NCBI GenBank assembly: GCA_003228915.1
Contig: QIGL01000013.1
Span: forward strand, 1-37,162
From: Acidiferrobacteraceae bacterium
GTDB taxonomy: Bacteria; Pseudomonadota; Gammaproteobacteria; Acidiferrobacterales; SZUA-150
Reading direction: 5' to 3'
DNA length: 37,162 bases
Shown one piece after another: positions 1-7,047 of this stretch. The notes below the pieces were generated by a model. That model was not told where the DNA came from and searched no databases. It saw only the letters and a list, made by a program, of their open reading frames with translations. Every line of letters starts with the position of its first letter. Positions within the stretch are counted from its first letter, which is position 1. A program made the translations under genes and the position numbers.

Positions 1-282
1 TCAGATGACCACTGCTCAATTGTTGGTTGGTATGCTGTAATTATAGCCAGATAATCTCTTTTAGGCGAGCAAACAACATGAATCGCCCGGCTATTTTCAG
101 TATTCAGCACTAAGCAACTTTCACCTCTTGCATCTTCTGGATATTCTTCAATAATTTCGTCATTAAATATTGCTTTTTTTATTTCATCAGCGCTAATCAT
201 TCTTTCCGGGTGTAACATTTTCTTGATTGCATGGGAAAAAAAGTATTTTCTTTTTTGCCGAAGAAATAATTTTCTGTTTCAT
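1..282 (-). pseudogene. DUF4258-family protein, frameshifted and cut by window edge
   Basis: Reading the minus strand, the frame containing FSHAIKKMLHPERMIS, an acidic EIIEEYPEDARGES stretch, RAIHVV and a C-terminal YQPTIEQW segment follows the usual layout of DUF4258 proteins, small proteins often found beside toxin-antitoxin genes. The only start with a good ribosome site (AAAGGAAA just upstream, ATG at 282) is in another frame. That frame reads MKQKIISSAKKKILFF and then ends after 29 codons. Removing one base from the T7 tract (plus-strand a-run 236-242) would join the two into MKQKIISSAKKKILFSHAIKK. The DUF4258 frame itself has no start codon before the Met at 218. The gene runs off the left edge without a stop. 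It could be a true frameshift mutation, a slippage site or a sequencing error. The family call is from recall of the motif pattern. Confidence 0.6.
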
Positions 283-317
283 GCTTTTGTTTCCTTTTTT
301 ATTGTAGCGCTGCCCTG

Positions 318-473
318 TTACCTTTTTAATTCTTCCTGAGTCAAACCAGCATTTTCTCTTGCCTGGCGCAGCATGGTACCGAGCTTGAAATCTAAGTATC
401 CAGTCTCATAATTTTTTGCAAAAACTTTATCTTTGGTCTTTCTATTTTTTACGTATTTCTTTAAATCTCTCAT
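318..473 (-). pseudogene. Truncated XRE-type antitoxin (copy A)
   Basis: A 51-codon frame starting MRDLKKYVKNRKTKDK and ending GLTQEELKR. It matches the N-terminal half of HigA/XRE antitoxins that follow RelE-like toxins: a leader helix, then the first helix of the HTH (MLRQARENAGLTQEE). The rest of the HTH and the C-terminal helices are missing. The start has an AAAGG site just upstream. The bases upstream of the ATG are also homologous to the end of the toxin gene at 1167 (GYILIGKGYE compared with DYILRGNRHE), so this is the leftover of a complete toxin-antitoxin pair. It probably makes no working DNA-binding protein. Confidence 0.65.
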
Positions 474-501
474 AGCCTTTACCTATCAGGATGTAACCCT
501 T
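329..501. repeat. Direct repeat copy A (antitoxin fragment)
   Basis: This 173-bp segment aligns without gaps to 1030-1202 at a constant offset of 701 bases. By eye about 85% of positions match. It covers the last toxin codons and the N-terminal antitoxin coding region. The left border is a few bases past the GLTQEE codons and the right border is next to the stop of the HigA gene at 509. Confidence 0.8.
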
Positions 502-508
502 TTTTTTG

Positions 509-826
509 TTAAGCCATTTTCTTCATCTGGTGAAAATCTTGAATCGTCTTTAATTCAACACTTTCTGTATTCTGAGCCTTATAGAGATCACATCTCATTT
601 GCAGGTTAAGCCAGAAATCTGCGGACACACCAAAGAATCTGGCAAGGCGCAACGCTGTACTCGGCGTCACGCCACGCTTTTGGTTCACAAGCTCATTCAC
701 CCGCTGGTAAGGAACATGAATTGCGGTGGCCAATTCACGCTGCGTGATTTGCATGGGGTTTAAAAATTCTTCCACAAGCATTTCACCGGGATGGGTTGGC
801 GCTCTTTTAGTTGGTATGCGAATCAT
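509..826 (-). CDS. higA: HigA/VapI-family antitoxin (toxin partner lost)
   Basis: Predicted 105-residue HTH antitoxin of the HigA family. In this family the antitoxin binds the HigB mRNA interferase and represses the shared promoter. Visible are the family opening (PTHPGEMLVEEFL, about residues 11-23), the HTH (ITQRELATAIHVPYQRVNELVNQ), the TPSTALRLARFFG helix and the DFWLNLQ motif (residues 71-77). Length and motifs are typical of the intact family. The ATG follows a GAGGTG site that lies in the end of the lost toxin gene. HigB normally lies just upstream, but only 15 codons of it remain (835-882), so this antitoxin is an orphan. It may still act as a repressor or neutralise related toxins. 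It is unrelated in detail to the antitoxin fragments on either side. Confidence 0.88.
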   Translation of the reverse strand: MIRIPTKRAPTHPGEMLVEEFLNPMQITQRELATAIHVPYQRVNELVNQKRGVTPSTALRLARFFGVSADFWLNLQMRCDLYKAQNTESVELKTIQDFHQMKKMA

Positions 827-834
827 TATGCACC

Positions 835-882
835 TCAGTGATAATCGGTTATCTCTACTTTCTCCGGGCCGGACTTAGCCCA
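835..882 (-). pseudogene. higB: HigB toxin C-terminal remnant
   Basis: In the frame directly upstream of higA the last 15 codons read WAKSGPEKVEITDYH followed by TGA. This is the characteristic C-terminus of HigB toxins partnered with this HigA family, which typically end in a -VEIVDYH type sequence. A TAG (883-885) precedes the Trp codon, and beyond it the sequence belongs to the end of the next antitoxin pseudogene. The rest of the toxin has been deleted. The residue pattern is seen directly; the assignment to HigB rests on knowledge of the family and on synteny. Confidence 0.65.
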
Positions 883-904
883 CTAAAAACAGAAATGAGC
901 CTGC

Positions 905-1174
905 CTAGTTTATCGAGAGCTTTAATGTTTTGCCCAATGCCTCTGCCACTTTTTCAAGTGTAGACAATCGAATATCTTTGGCGTGGTTCTCTATTCTTGA
1001 TATAGCCGATTTTTTGGTTTTTAATTTTTATTCTTCCTGGGTTAAGCCAGCATTTTCTCTTGCCTGGCGCAGCATGATACCCAGCTTGAAATCTTCGTAC
1101 CCGGACTCATAATCTTTGGCAAAGACTTTATCTTTGGTCTTTCTATTTTTTACATATTTCTTCAAGTCACTCAT
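905..1174 (-). pseudogene. XRE antitoxin with in-frame stop (copy B)
   Basis: The frame begins MSDLKKYVKNRKTKDK, overlaps the last codons of the toxin gene upstream (ATGAGTGA overlap), and runs through MLRQARENAGLTQEE to a TAA at 1028-1030. The same frame then continues without interruption as [15 protein letters not shown] and [17 protein letters not shown] to a TAG at 905-907. This is the normal second half of a HigA-type HTH antitoxin. Compared with the usual QEELAEKL spacing about three codons are missing at the stop, so a small deletion probably created it. No Met, Val or Leu start precedes the second half at a sensible place. The result is an intact toxin with a broken antitoxin. Confidence 0.78.
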
Positions 1175-1202
1175 GTCGGTTACCTCTTAGGATATAATCC
1201 CT
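1030..1202. repeat. Direct repeat copy B (antitoxin fragment)
   Basis: Partner of 329-501, ungapped, about 85% identical by eye. Homology stops within a few bases of the premature TAA in this copy and within a few codons of the end of the reading frame in the other. The shared break point therefore sits at the same codon of the antitoxin (after GLTQEE). Confidence 0.8.
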
Positions 1203-1523
1203 CTTTCTGGCTTCAGCAATCGCAATTTCTTTCTTGGGAGTTTTCTGCGTTTTCTTTTGAAAAGCATGATTAAGAACCACCAAATTATTCTTTTCTATAA
1301 AACCAAATATGCGAAAAATATTACTGCCAGATTGAACTCGAATTTCCCAGAGATCATCTGTACCAGTCAGTTTTTTAAAAAATTTCACAGGGACAATTTC
1401 CAGGTCTTCGACAAGCCCCATCACCCACGTTACTTTCTGAGCTTGTTTCACAGATAGAGCGTCCAGAAATTCTTCAACTGGGCAGTCTCCCGAATCCGTT
1501 CGGTAAAATACTACTTCCCTCAT
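1167..1523 (-). CDS. higB: RelE/HigB-like (Gp49-type) toxin
   Basis: Complete 118-residue toxin of the phage-derived Gp49-like/HigB group (RelE superfamily), expected to cleave mRNA on the ribosome. Family features visible are the start MREVVFYRTDSGDCPVEEFLDAL, the KKLTGTDDLWEIRVQSG core (about residues 50-66), the FRIFGFIEKNNLVVLNHAFQKK strand-loop (71-91), and the basic C-terminal EIAIAEARKRDYILRG helix. The gene precedes its antitoxin and overlaps it by 8 bases, the usual order for this group. A palindromic operator and promoter lie just upstream (1532-1557). Oddly the antitoxin has an internal stop, so the toxin should be unprotected unless it is inactive, silenced, or neutralised by another antitoxin. 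No inactivating change is obvious in the toxin itself. Confidence 0.85.
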   Translation of the reverse strand: MREVVFYRTDSGDCPVEEFLDALSVKQAQKVTWVMGLVEDLEIVPVKFFKKLTGTDDLWEIRVQSGSNIFRIFGFIEKNNLVVLNHAFQKKTQKTPKKEIAIAEARKRDYILRGNRHE

Positions 1524-1531
1524 TCATGAAG

Positions 1532-1557
1532 GTTAACATATATGTGAACATTGTCAA
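1532..1557 (-). promoter_or_regulatory. Toxin-antitoxin promoter with palindromic operator
   Basis: On the minus strand a perfect TTGACA (1557-1552) is followed by an 18-bp near-palindrome, GTTCACATATATGTTAAC (1549-1532, 8 of 9 pairs). The toxin ATG is at 1523. A palindrome between the -35 and the start is the usual place for autoregulation by an HTH antitoxin. The -10 box is not clear, so the promoter assignment is tentative. Confidence 0.45.
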
Positions 1558-1681
1558 GATGGGCTCTTTGGCGAAAAAGCAGAAATGCCTGATAGCATTC
1601 AGGCTTTGGCCTTTTGAGAATGAGTATTATTTGTCACCGACCTCTTTCACTCTAGCTTTATGCTGGAGCAAACGTTCGCAC

Positions 1682-2965
1682 CTAGCCCGATATTTTTTCT
1701 AATTTCTCAATACAATTACCTGCCATACTTCCGAATTCTGCACCCTTAATAACCCTATTAGACTTGAAGTAAGTCAGTACGCGAGGATCATTAAAACGGC
1801 ACAAGGTTTGCGCCCAGAATATTTGGTGATAATTCTGTAGCCACAAATTACGCTCTGAAGACAGGTCCTTAACGACCTGTGCCTCAATTTCTTTAAGCAA
1901 GACAGGCACAAGCCTGTTCAAGGGTTCAGGGTATATAGAAGGGTCAATATAGCAGCACATATAAAAATTATAGAGGTCAAATGAAGGCCATAAATCCTGA
2001 TTAATATCTTTAGCAACATTGTAAAATTCCATGCGATTATTGTCTGACAATTTTCGGGCAACAAGCGCAAATGGATTGGTCCTTACTGGTTTTTTGGATA
2101 TATATATTGTTGGGCGACCTGTAACTTGATCAAAATCATGATAGAAGCGATAAGTTGATTTTTTATTACCATTAGCGTCAACCTCATGGATCACATATGA
2201 TGCCGCAACCCATGCCATGCCAGTGTAGGGATCAAGTCTTATGGCACTGGTCCAGTCTTCCATTTCGAGATTCTTCACAAATTTTCCCACCTTCCGGCTC
2301 TGGATGACAACTCCCTGTCCTGGTCCATTTCCATGGTCACCCTGATATCCCGTCCCAATCCATAGGTTGCTGTTGACATGTTCAAGCACGGTGATCGTAT
2401 TGCATGCATCCACAGACGTTTTAATAATCTTTTCATTTAAGCTGATAGCTTGTTTGGTCAAGCCCTTTGAATGCACTAACTTATAGCCGACAAGCTCGGA
2501 CTCTTTTCTTACTTCAACCCAACTACAATCCATTGGATTTTTTCTAATGGTTTCATATGCTGAACCATCAGAAGTTGATCTTGAAGTAGAATGATAGTAG
2601 TCAGGTAACTTGTCTTCACCTTTTTTACCAAAAATCTTAATGAACTCTTTCTTGCTTACTGCTTTTCCAGTTTCCTTATTCCTGTTGAGTAAAAAGTAAA
2701 TGTTATCTTCCTCATCTGATCTTATTTGGGGTATTACCCTGCTGATTAAACCAATATCAGATTTTGTAAAGAGTATTTGAACAATTATTGGATCTATATC
2801 TTCTTTTGAGTATTCAGAACCAAATATAGAAATGGTGGTTATAGATAGATAAGCAGCAGCTACGGAAAGAACACAGTTCCGCACTACTGTTAATAATTTA
2901 TTTGAGAAAGCCATTGTCAACATTATGTGTCTACGGATTCCGTTATTCTGAAAGATCTGTTTCAT
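1682..2965 (-). CDS. Hypothetical exported protein, possible propeller-like segment
   Basis: A 427-residue protein that I do not recognise. A hydrophobic stretch near residues 24-48 (VLSVAAAYLSITTISIFG) fits a signal peptide or membrane anchor. ATGs at residues 15 and 18 would place it closer to the N-terminus, and either could be the true start. The middle contains NSNLWIGTGYQGD (about residues 199-211), similar to the NLWIGT blades of regulator-type beta-propellers, followed by a TSAIRLDPYTGMAWVAAS segment that looks like a second blade. The C-terminal third is helical and rich in Trp and Tyr. It stands alone between the toxin-antitoxin patch and the gene cassettes. An 11-base sequence, TTGTCACCGAC, occurs on both flanks (1631-1641 and 2972-2982). 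Confidence 0.6.
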   Translation of the reverse strand: MKQIFQNNGIRRHIMLTMAFSNKLLTVVRNCVLSVAAAYLSITTISIFGSEYSKEDIDPIIVQILFTKSDIGLISRVIPQIRSDEEDNIYFLLNRNKETGKAVSKKEFIKIFGKKGEDKLPDYYHSTSRSTSDGSAYETIRKNPMDCSWVEVRKESELVGYKLVHSKGLTKQAISLNEKIIKTSVDACNTITVLEHVNSNLWIGTGYQGDHGNGPGQGVVIQSRKVGKFVKNLEMEDWTSAIRLDPYTGMAWVAASYVIHEVDANGNKKSTYRFYHDFDQVTGRPTIYISKKPVRTNPFALVARKLSDNNRMEFYNVAKDINQDLWPSFDLYNFYMCCYIDPSIYPEPLNRLVPVLLKEIEAQVVKDLSSERNLWLQNYHQIFWAQTLCRFNDPRVLTYFKSNRVIKGAEFGSMAGNCIEKLEKISG

Positions 2966-3096
2966 TCTCAGTTGTCACCGACTCCATCAATTTCCTTTGC
3001 GAATGATCGTAGGTGATTTTAACTGGGGAACCTGTGGTCTGTTCCCTGTTGTTTTTTCGTGTTGTTTTTGCCACCACACCATTTTAGTTGCTCTTG

Positions 3097-3600
3097 TTAT
3101 GACGAATATTGCTCCGCAAGTATTGGTGGCACAAACCCTAAAACATCTTGCGCTCCATCTGGCACCGTGATCCCCATAACTATCTGTAAATTCTCGAGCG
3201 ATTCCTCAGCATATGGAAAACCTCTACGCAACTCAGACCACATTTCTTGGCCTATGTAAGTAATCTCAGGGATAAATATCGCCCGCAATGAATGAAGCCA
3301 AACCATCATCGCTGCAGCAATTTGTTGTTGCCCGTCCTTTTGGAAGCCTGCTATGAGTTTTCGAAGATGCATTGCAGCCTTCGGAGCTTTCCCCGTTCGA
3401 TGGTATGTCTCGGACTCCAATATCCCAAGCGGCAAGGCACCTTGTTGTGTGAGATTAATCTTCATCACTGCAGCAAAGGCGACTAGGCTACCAATCGCAT
3501 CGTTCGGCAACCCCTTTAGGGAAGATACAAATCGTTCTATGTCCGTTCGCGCTTCGGCAATTGCTTTGTTTTGAACTTTTCTTTCTAGCCATTTAAGCAT
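3097..3600 (-). CDS. Hypothetical cassette-borne protein
   Basis: A 167-residue protein of unknown function starting MLKWLERKVQNKAIAE. The ATG at 3600 is chosen over a GTG at 3606 because GGAGAG lies 5 bases upstream of the ATG and would overlap the GTG. The sequence looks mostly helical, with no signal peptide, no membrane segment and no motif I recognise. A central basic stretch reads HRTGKAPKAAMHLRKL and the end is rich in hydrophobics (VLGFVPPIL). The start codon lies about 18 bases from the end of the attC site at 3619, exactly where a gene begins in an integron cassette. Its own downstream attC is not evident between 2990 and 3096. Confidence 0.6.
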   Translation of the reverse strand: MLKWLERKVQNKAIAEARTDIERFVSSLKGLPNDAIGSLVAFAAVMKINLTQQGALPLGILESETYHRTGKAPKAAMHLRKLIAGFQKDGQQQIAAAMMVWLHSLRAIFIPEITYIGQEMWSELRRGFPYAEESLENLQIVMGITVPDGAQDVLGFVPPILAEQYSS

Positions 3601-3618
3601 ATGCACTCTCCAGGAAAG

Positions 3619-3684
3619 TTATAACGACTAAGCTCACTTGCCGCTGTGCTTTTTGCGGCGGTAAAGTGGAGCGCATTGTTAGGC
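3619..3684 (-). other. attC-like integron recombination site
   Basis: In minus orientation this starts with GCCTAAC (R'' core, complement of 3678-3684), which contains the stop codon of the upstream gene, and ends with GTTATAA (R'-like core). Between them is a quasi-palindrome. GCT-CACTT (3632-3639) pairs with AAGTG-AGC (3664-3672) with one bulged G (3669), and GCCGC (3640-3644) pairs with GCGGC (3655-3659) around a short loop. Length (66 bp), extrahelical base, overlap with the stop codon and a gene start just after it all fit attC sites. The R' core departs from the GTTRRRY consensus at one or two positions. No integrase is present in the window. Confidence 0.7.
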
Positions 3685-4242
3685 TTTTTCATCATCAACC
3701 GCAATGCCACCAGTAGCAAGATGTAAATAATCTGACTCATGGAGGTTGTGTAATGAACTCAAATATTGCATTGTAATTCTAAATTTTTCTTTAGCTGATA
3801 AAGCCCATTCTCTATCTAATTTTTTGTACCAATCAGGTTGTTCTTGATGAGTTGGATCTACATCTTCAACTTTTGATCGTGTTTGATATGCCTTACTCAT
3901 TATTTTTTCAGGTTTCCCATGGGCCAACCTATCTCGAATTTTAAATAAATCATTAATAAATTGTAGAGGTTCCGTTCCCCAGCTAGCTTCTTTTTTAGCA
4001 ATAGAATGAAGGATTTCAATTTTATCTTTCCAGTTATTTCTTTCGATATTATCCCAATAATCCACTACTCTGAAGCCTATACTATTAAGATATGCTTCTA
4101 CAGAAAATGCCATAAATACTACAAAAGGTGTGATTTCTATTTTTGTGTCTTTTGGTGTTTTCTCAAGTAATGCGTACATACCCATTAAGGCGCTTACTAA
4201 TTTGCTTTGAGCAGTAAACTCAGTGTATCGGTAATATTTCAT
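3679..4242 (-). CDS. HEPN-like protein in a gene cassette
   Basis: A 187-residue, mainly helical protein. The segment FINDLFKIRDRLAHGKPE (about residues 95-112) contains R-x4-H, the HEPN-type RNase signature, preceded by a helix VVFMAFSVEAYLNSIGF typical of the HEPN/MAE_28990-like helical core. HEPN proteins are commonly toxins or phage-defence RNases, but some are non-catalytic partners. Catalysis here is an inference from the one motif. The TAA stop lies inside the attC core (3678-3684), which is usual for cassette genes, and GTTAGGC lies just upstream of the start (complement of 4255-4261). No antitoxin such as MNT is adjacent. Confidence 0.6.
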   Translation of the reverse strand: MKYYRYTEFTAQSKLVSALMGMYALLEKTPKDTKIEITPFVVFMAFSVEAYLNSIGFRVVDYWDNIERNNWKDKIEILHSIAKKEASWGTEPLQFINDLFKIRDRLAHGKPEKIMSKAYQTRSKVEDVDPTHQEQPDWYKKLDREWALSAKEKFRITMQYLSSLHNLHESDYLHLATGGIAVDDEKA

Positions 4243-4254
4243 TTTCTATTTCAA

Positions 4255-4310
4255 GCCTAACAGTATGTTATACAGAATTCTGTAAAATACCCTTAACTGG
4301 AGTATTAGGC
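4255..4310 (-). other. Possible degenerate attC or att core upstream of cassette
   Basis: In minus orientation this 56-bp stretch is bounded by GCCTAAT and GTTAGGC, the latter ending 12 bases before the ATG of the HEPN-like gene. The inner parts pair poorly (only the cores and a GTTA/TAAC pair), while a separate palindrome ACAGAATTCTGT lies in the middle and AGAATTCT recurs just outside. It may be a decayed attC, an attI-like end, or an operator. Confidence 0.28.
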
Positions 4311-4373
4311 AGAATTCTACCTAATTCGAAATACATAGCCATTACCAATATTTTTACATACGGTTATTATAAG

Positions 4374-4391
4374 GGCCGGGTTAATACGGCC
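4374..4391 (-). terminator. Weak hairpin downstream of pncC
   Basis: GGCCG (4374-4378) and CGGCC (4387-4391) form a 5-bp GC stem with an 8-base loop, about 70 bases beyond the pncC stop. The following minus-strand bases (CTTATAATAA) are AT-rich but lack a clean T-run, so termination is uncertain. Confidence 0.25.
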
Positions 4392-4457
4392 GGACGTTCT
4401 CGCTACCAAGCAGTCAATCGGCCTTTAAGCAATTTTACTACTCAGCACCTAAACAGT

Positions 4458-4943
4458 TTATTTCCCCAAAAACTCAACCAACCCAACAATCGCAGCTTCC
4501 ACTGTTTGCTGTCGCACCTCAAAACGATCACCGGTGAATTGATGCTTGGTATAAACAGTTTCTTTGCCCGAACCTGCCCAGGCGATCCAAACCGTGCCCA
4601 CCGGTTTTTCGTTGGAACCACCACCGGGGCCGGCGATGCCGGTGACGGCCAGGCTGACTTGGGTAATGGCGCCTTCCGCCATTTGCCGTGCTACTTGCAT
4701 ACTGACGGCGCCATAACGCGCCAGGGCATCGGTGCTGACGCCGAGCATTTCATTTTTTGATTGGTTGCTGTAAGTAACGAAGCCCCGCTCAAACCAGGTC
4801 GAGCTGCCGGGTAATTCTGTCAACGCCTGGGCAATGCCACCACCGGTGCAGGATTCAGCAGTGGCTAACTTAAGTTTTTTTTCGATCAGGACTGCGGCGA
4901 GTCGCGCAACATGGTCAGGCAAATTTTGACCATGACTCGCCAT
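4458..4943 (-). CDS. pncC: Nicotinamide-nucleotide amidohydrolase (CinA C-terminal domain)
   Basis: PncC deamidates nicotinamide mononucleotide to nicotinate mononucleotide and recycles NAD breakdown products in the cytoplasm. The 161-residue length is that of the stand-alone CinA C-terminal domain. Motifs visible are ATAESCTGG (27-35) with the conserved Ser, the FVTYSNQSKNEMLGV strand-helix, and VTGIAGPGGG with KPVGTVWIAWA after it. It is the second gene after the serine-hydrolase gene, with only 3 bases between them, so the two are probably co-transcribed. In many gammaproteobacteria pncC precedes recA; here it does not. The downstream side runs into the accessory patch. Confidence 0.92.
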   Translation of the reverse strand: MASHGQNLPDHVARLAAVLIEKKLKLATAESCTGGGIAQALTELPGSSTWFERGFVTYSNQSKNEMLGVSTDALARYGAVSMQVARQMAEGAITQVSLAVTGIAGPGGGSNEKPVGTVWIAWAGSGKETVYTKHQFTGDRFEVRQQTVEAAIVGLVEFLGK

Positions 4944-4946
4944 AAA

Positions 4947-6854
4947 TTATTGGCTGGTGCCCTGGCGACTGATGCTCGGTTGTAAATGGGGTTTTAAAGC
5001 AAACTCGCTCTGACCAATAGCCCGACCATTATCATAACTCGTCCAGACTGCGTCAAAACCCGAGAAGCGCAACACCTCTGTGCCGCCTACATTAACGATA
5101 CGTACCGTTTCACCCATGCCCCGCCCGAGACCAAGAATAATAGCTTCAGTATCGGAGATCGGTCGTATAGGCAAGCTGGCCCTTGTTTCAGGTAATACCG
5201 GCATTTTTAATCGGTACTGCATCACCAGGATGCCATCGTCATTTACCAGGCGGTTACCAGAAAACCGCATGTTGTTGTCCGTGCCCTGGACTTCCAGTGT
5301 GCCCAGTTTTGCCAGCCAGGATTCTGGTATTGCTTCTGGTATTACTCTTTCACCAAAAATTTGGTCACGCCCTTTAAAGCGCATCACGACAATACTCCTG
5401 CCATCCACGACAACCGGGTTAAGCGTGACATTGTCCAGATCAATGCCATAAAGATTCCGAATCGGGAACATGCCAAATAATTTAAAGACAATACTAAACT
5501 TGCCATCGGTCAGGGGCACCAGATCAAAATCCCAGCCACTGATTTTGGCCTTAAGACGGTCATCATCACGAGCAACATTTATCAGGCCTAACCAGGTTGC
5601 ATAACGACCCACAAATTTATCCAGCTGTTCATCAGATGGGTGTTCTGCCACGGGTGCTTTGGTTATTTTTGTCTTCAAGGGCTGGCGATAACCTGTTTTT
5701 GCTTCCAGTGCCAGCTTTAAAGCCGCTACGCCGACATCGGCCACGGTTGAACCACCACTACAGGAATTAGACAGCACGACTACGCCCAGTTTGTGTTCTG
5801 GCAAGCCAATAATCTGGCTAAAGAAACAAGGTGTACCACCACCGTGGGAAATAACCTTGTCTGTGCCATCAATGCCCTGCCTGACTAAAAACCAGCCAAG
5901 GCCAATATCAAATTTGAAATCAAGGGGTACATTTACATTTTGCCGGCGAATCATTTCCTGTACAGTTTCTGCTTTCAGTACTTGCTGCCCATCTCGTGAT
6001 TTACCATTAGCAAACACCATGGATAACAAACGACTCAGGTCTGTTACGTTACTGTACAACCCCCCTGCCGGGCGATCACGGAGTTGTCCGGGTTTGATTT
6101 CATCACTACCCGCATAACCACTGGCCAGGTAGGGCCGAAATACATTTTCTTCTATAAATCCTGTGTCAGTCATTCCTAAAGGTTTAATCATTACCTGGTC
6201 GACATAGTCTTCGTAACTTTGACCGCTGGCCTTCTCGATTGCATGGCCAAGCAGAGAAAGGGCTACGTTTGAATAGGAATAAATATAATTTGGCGGGTAG
6301 GCCATGTAGTCATCTTTCAGGAGATCGACCACTTTGGTGAAACGCTCATCCGAGTTCTCTGTCCACATACCCCGGAGAATATCCACAGGCAACCCTGAAT
6401 GATGGGTCATAATATTTCTGGGAGTGACGGCACCGACATTTTTAAATCGGTTGCGAATACTAAATTCGGGTAATACCTTGACCAAGGGTTGATCAATATT
6501 TATTTTGCCTTCTTCTGCCAACTTCATGGCGGCCGAATCTGTAAACAGTTTTGCGATAGAACCCACACGATAAACAGTATTTGCGGTAGCCGGAGTTTCT
6601 GATTTGACATTAGCCAGACCAAAACCCTGTTGCCAGACAATTTTCTGGTCGTCGACCAGGGCAATACTCACTGCCGGAATATCATTGTCATCCATTAACT
6701 TTTTTGTCAGCCAGGAGACGTATGTTTTGGTAAATTCGTAATCACCAGGTGTGGCTGTTTTTGGTCTATCCGGGGCCGTGGCACAGCCTGTCAAAACAAA
6801 AGCCAGGATGACTGACAACCAAAGTAATTTTTTATTTGTTGAAATAATTTTCAT
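4947..6854 (-). CDS. Serine hydrolase lipoprotein, beta-lactamase/PBP4* family
   Basis: A 635-residue envelope protein. The N-terminus (LSVILAFVLTGCATAP) is a lipoprotein signal with the lipobox Cys at 24. The class C beta-lactamase/D-aminopeptidase fold follows: SxxK as SIAK (99-102), YSN at 194-196, MTHHSGLP after the core, and HGGGTPC in place of the KTG/HxG box. About 240 extra C-terminal residues probably form a lipocalin-like or beta-barrel extension, as in related esterase/peptidase proteins. The substrate cannot be read from sequence: members cleave D-amino peptides, esters or lactams. It is followed closely by pncC and separated from the epimerase by a BIME-like repeat. Confidence 0.85.
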   Translation of the reverse strand: MKIISTNKKLLWLSVILAFVLTGCATAPDRPKTATPGDYEFTKTYVSWLTKKLMDDNDIPAVSIALVDDQKIVWQQGFGLANVKSETPATANTVYRVGSIAKLFTDSAAMKLAEEGKINIDQPLVKVLPEFSIRNRFKNVGAVTPRNIMTHHSGLPVDILRGMWTENSDERFTKVVDLLKDDYMAYPPNYIYSYSNVALSLLGHAIEKASGQSYEDYVDQVMIKPLGMTDTGFIEENVFRPYLASGYAGSDEIKPGQLRDRPAGGLYSNVTDLSRLLSMVFANGKSRDGQQVLKAETVQEMIRRQNVNVPLDFKFDIGLGWFLVRQGIDGTDKVISHGGGTPCFFSQIIGLPEHKLGVVVLSNSCSGGSTVADVGVAALKLALEAKTGYRQPLKTKITKAPVAEHPSDEQLDKFVGRYATWLGLINVARDDDRLKAKISGWDFDLVPLTDGKFSIVFKLFGMFPIRNLYGIDLDNVTLNPVVVDGRSIVVMRFKGRDQIFGERVIPEAIPESWLAKLGTLEVQGTDNNMRFSGNRLVNDDGILVMQYRLKMPVLPETRASLPIRPISDTEAIILGLGRGMGETVRIVNVGGTEVLRFSGFDAVWTSYDNGRAIGQSEFALKPHLQPSISRQGTSQ

Positions 6855-6931
6855 AAATACTCATTAACAATACATATAAAATTTAAAAATCTTGCGCTTG
6901 CAACTGCCAGGCATTTCTCTCATTTTACAAT

Positions 6932-7026
6932 CCCCTCTCCCTCAGGGAGAGGGTTAGGGTGAGGGAGTTAAGTAATAATTTGATTTTATATCCCCTCATC
7001 CCGGCCTTCTCCCGGAGGGAGAAGGA
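6932..7026. repeat. BIME-like pair of inverted REP palindromes
   Basis: Two GC-rich hairpins in opposite orientation: CCCTCTCCC-tca-GGGAGAGGG (6933-6953) followed by TTAGGGTGAGGG, an AT-rich spacer, then CCCCTCATCCCGG leading into CCTTCTCCC-gga-GGGAGAAGG (7005-7025). The tails of the two units are also complementary. This head-to-head arrangement in a short intergenic space is typical of REP/BIME elements mobilised by REP-associated tyrosine transposases. It may also act as a terminator or mRNA stabiliser between the epimerase and the hydrolase genes. Confidence 0.8.
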
Positions 7027-7047
7027 GATTAATGCATCGGCAGTAAT

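Noticed and set aside
1631-2982. TTGTCACCGAC on both sides of the 427-residue gene as a mobile-element target duplication
   Set aside because: Only 11 bases, no terminal inverted repeats and no transposase; could be chance or a dispersed repeat.
2990-3096. Second attC after the gene at 3097
   Set aside because: Some GGTGTGG/CCACA complementarity but no core sites with correct spacing.
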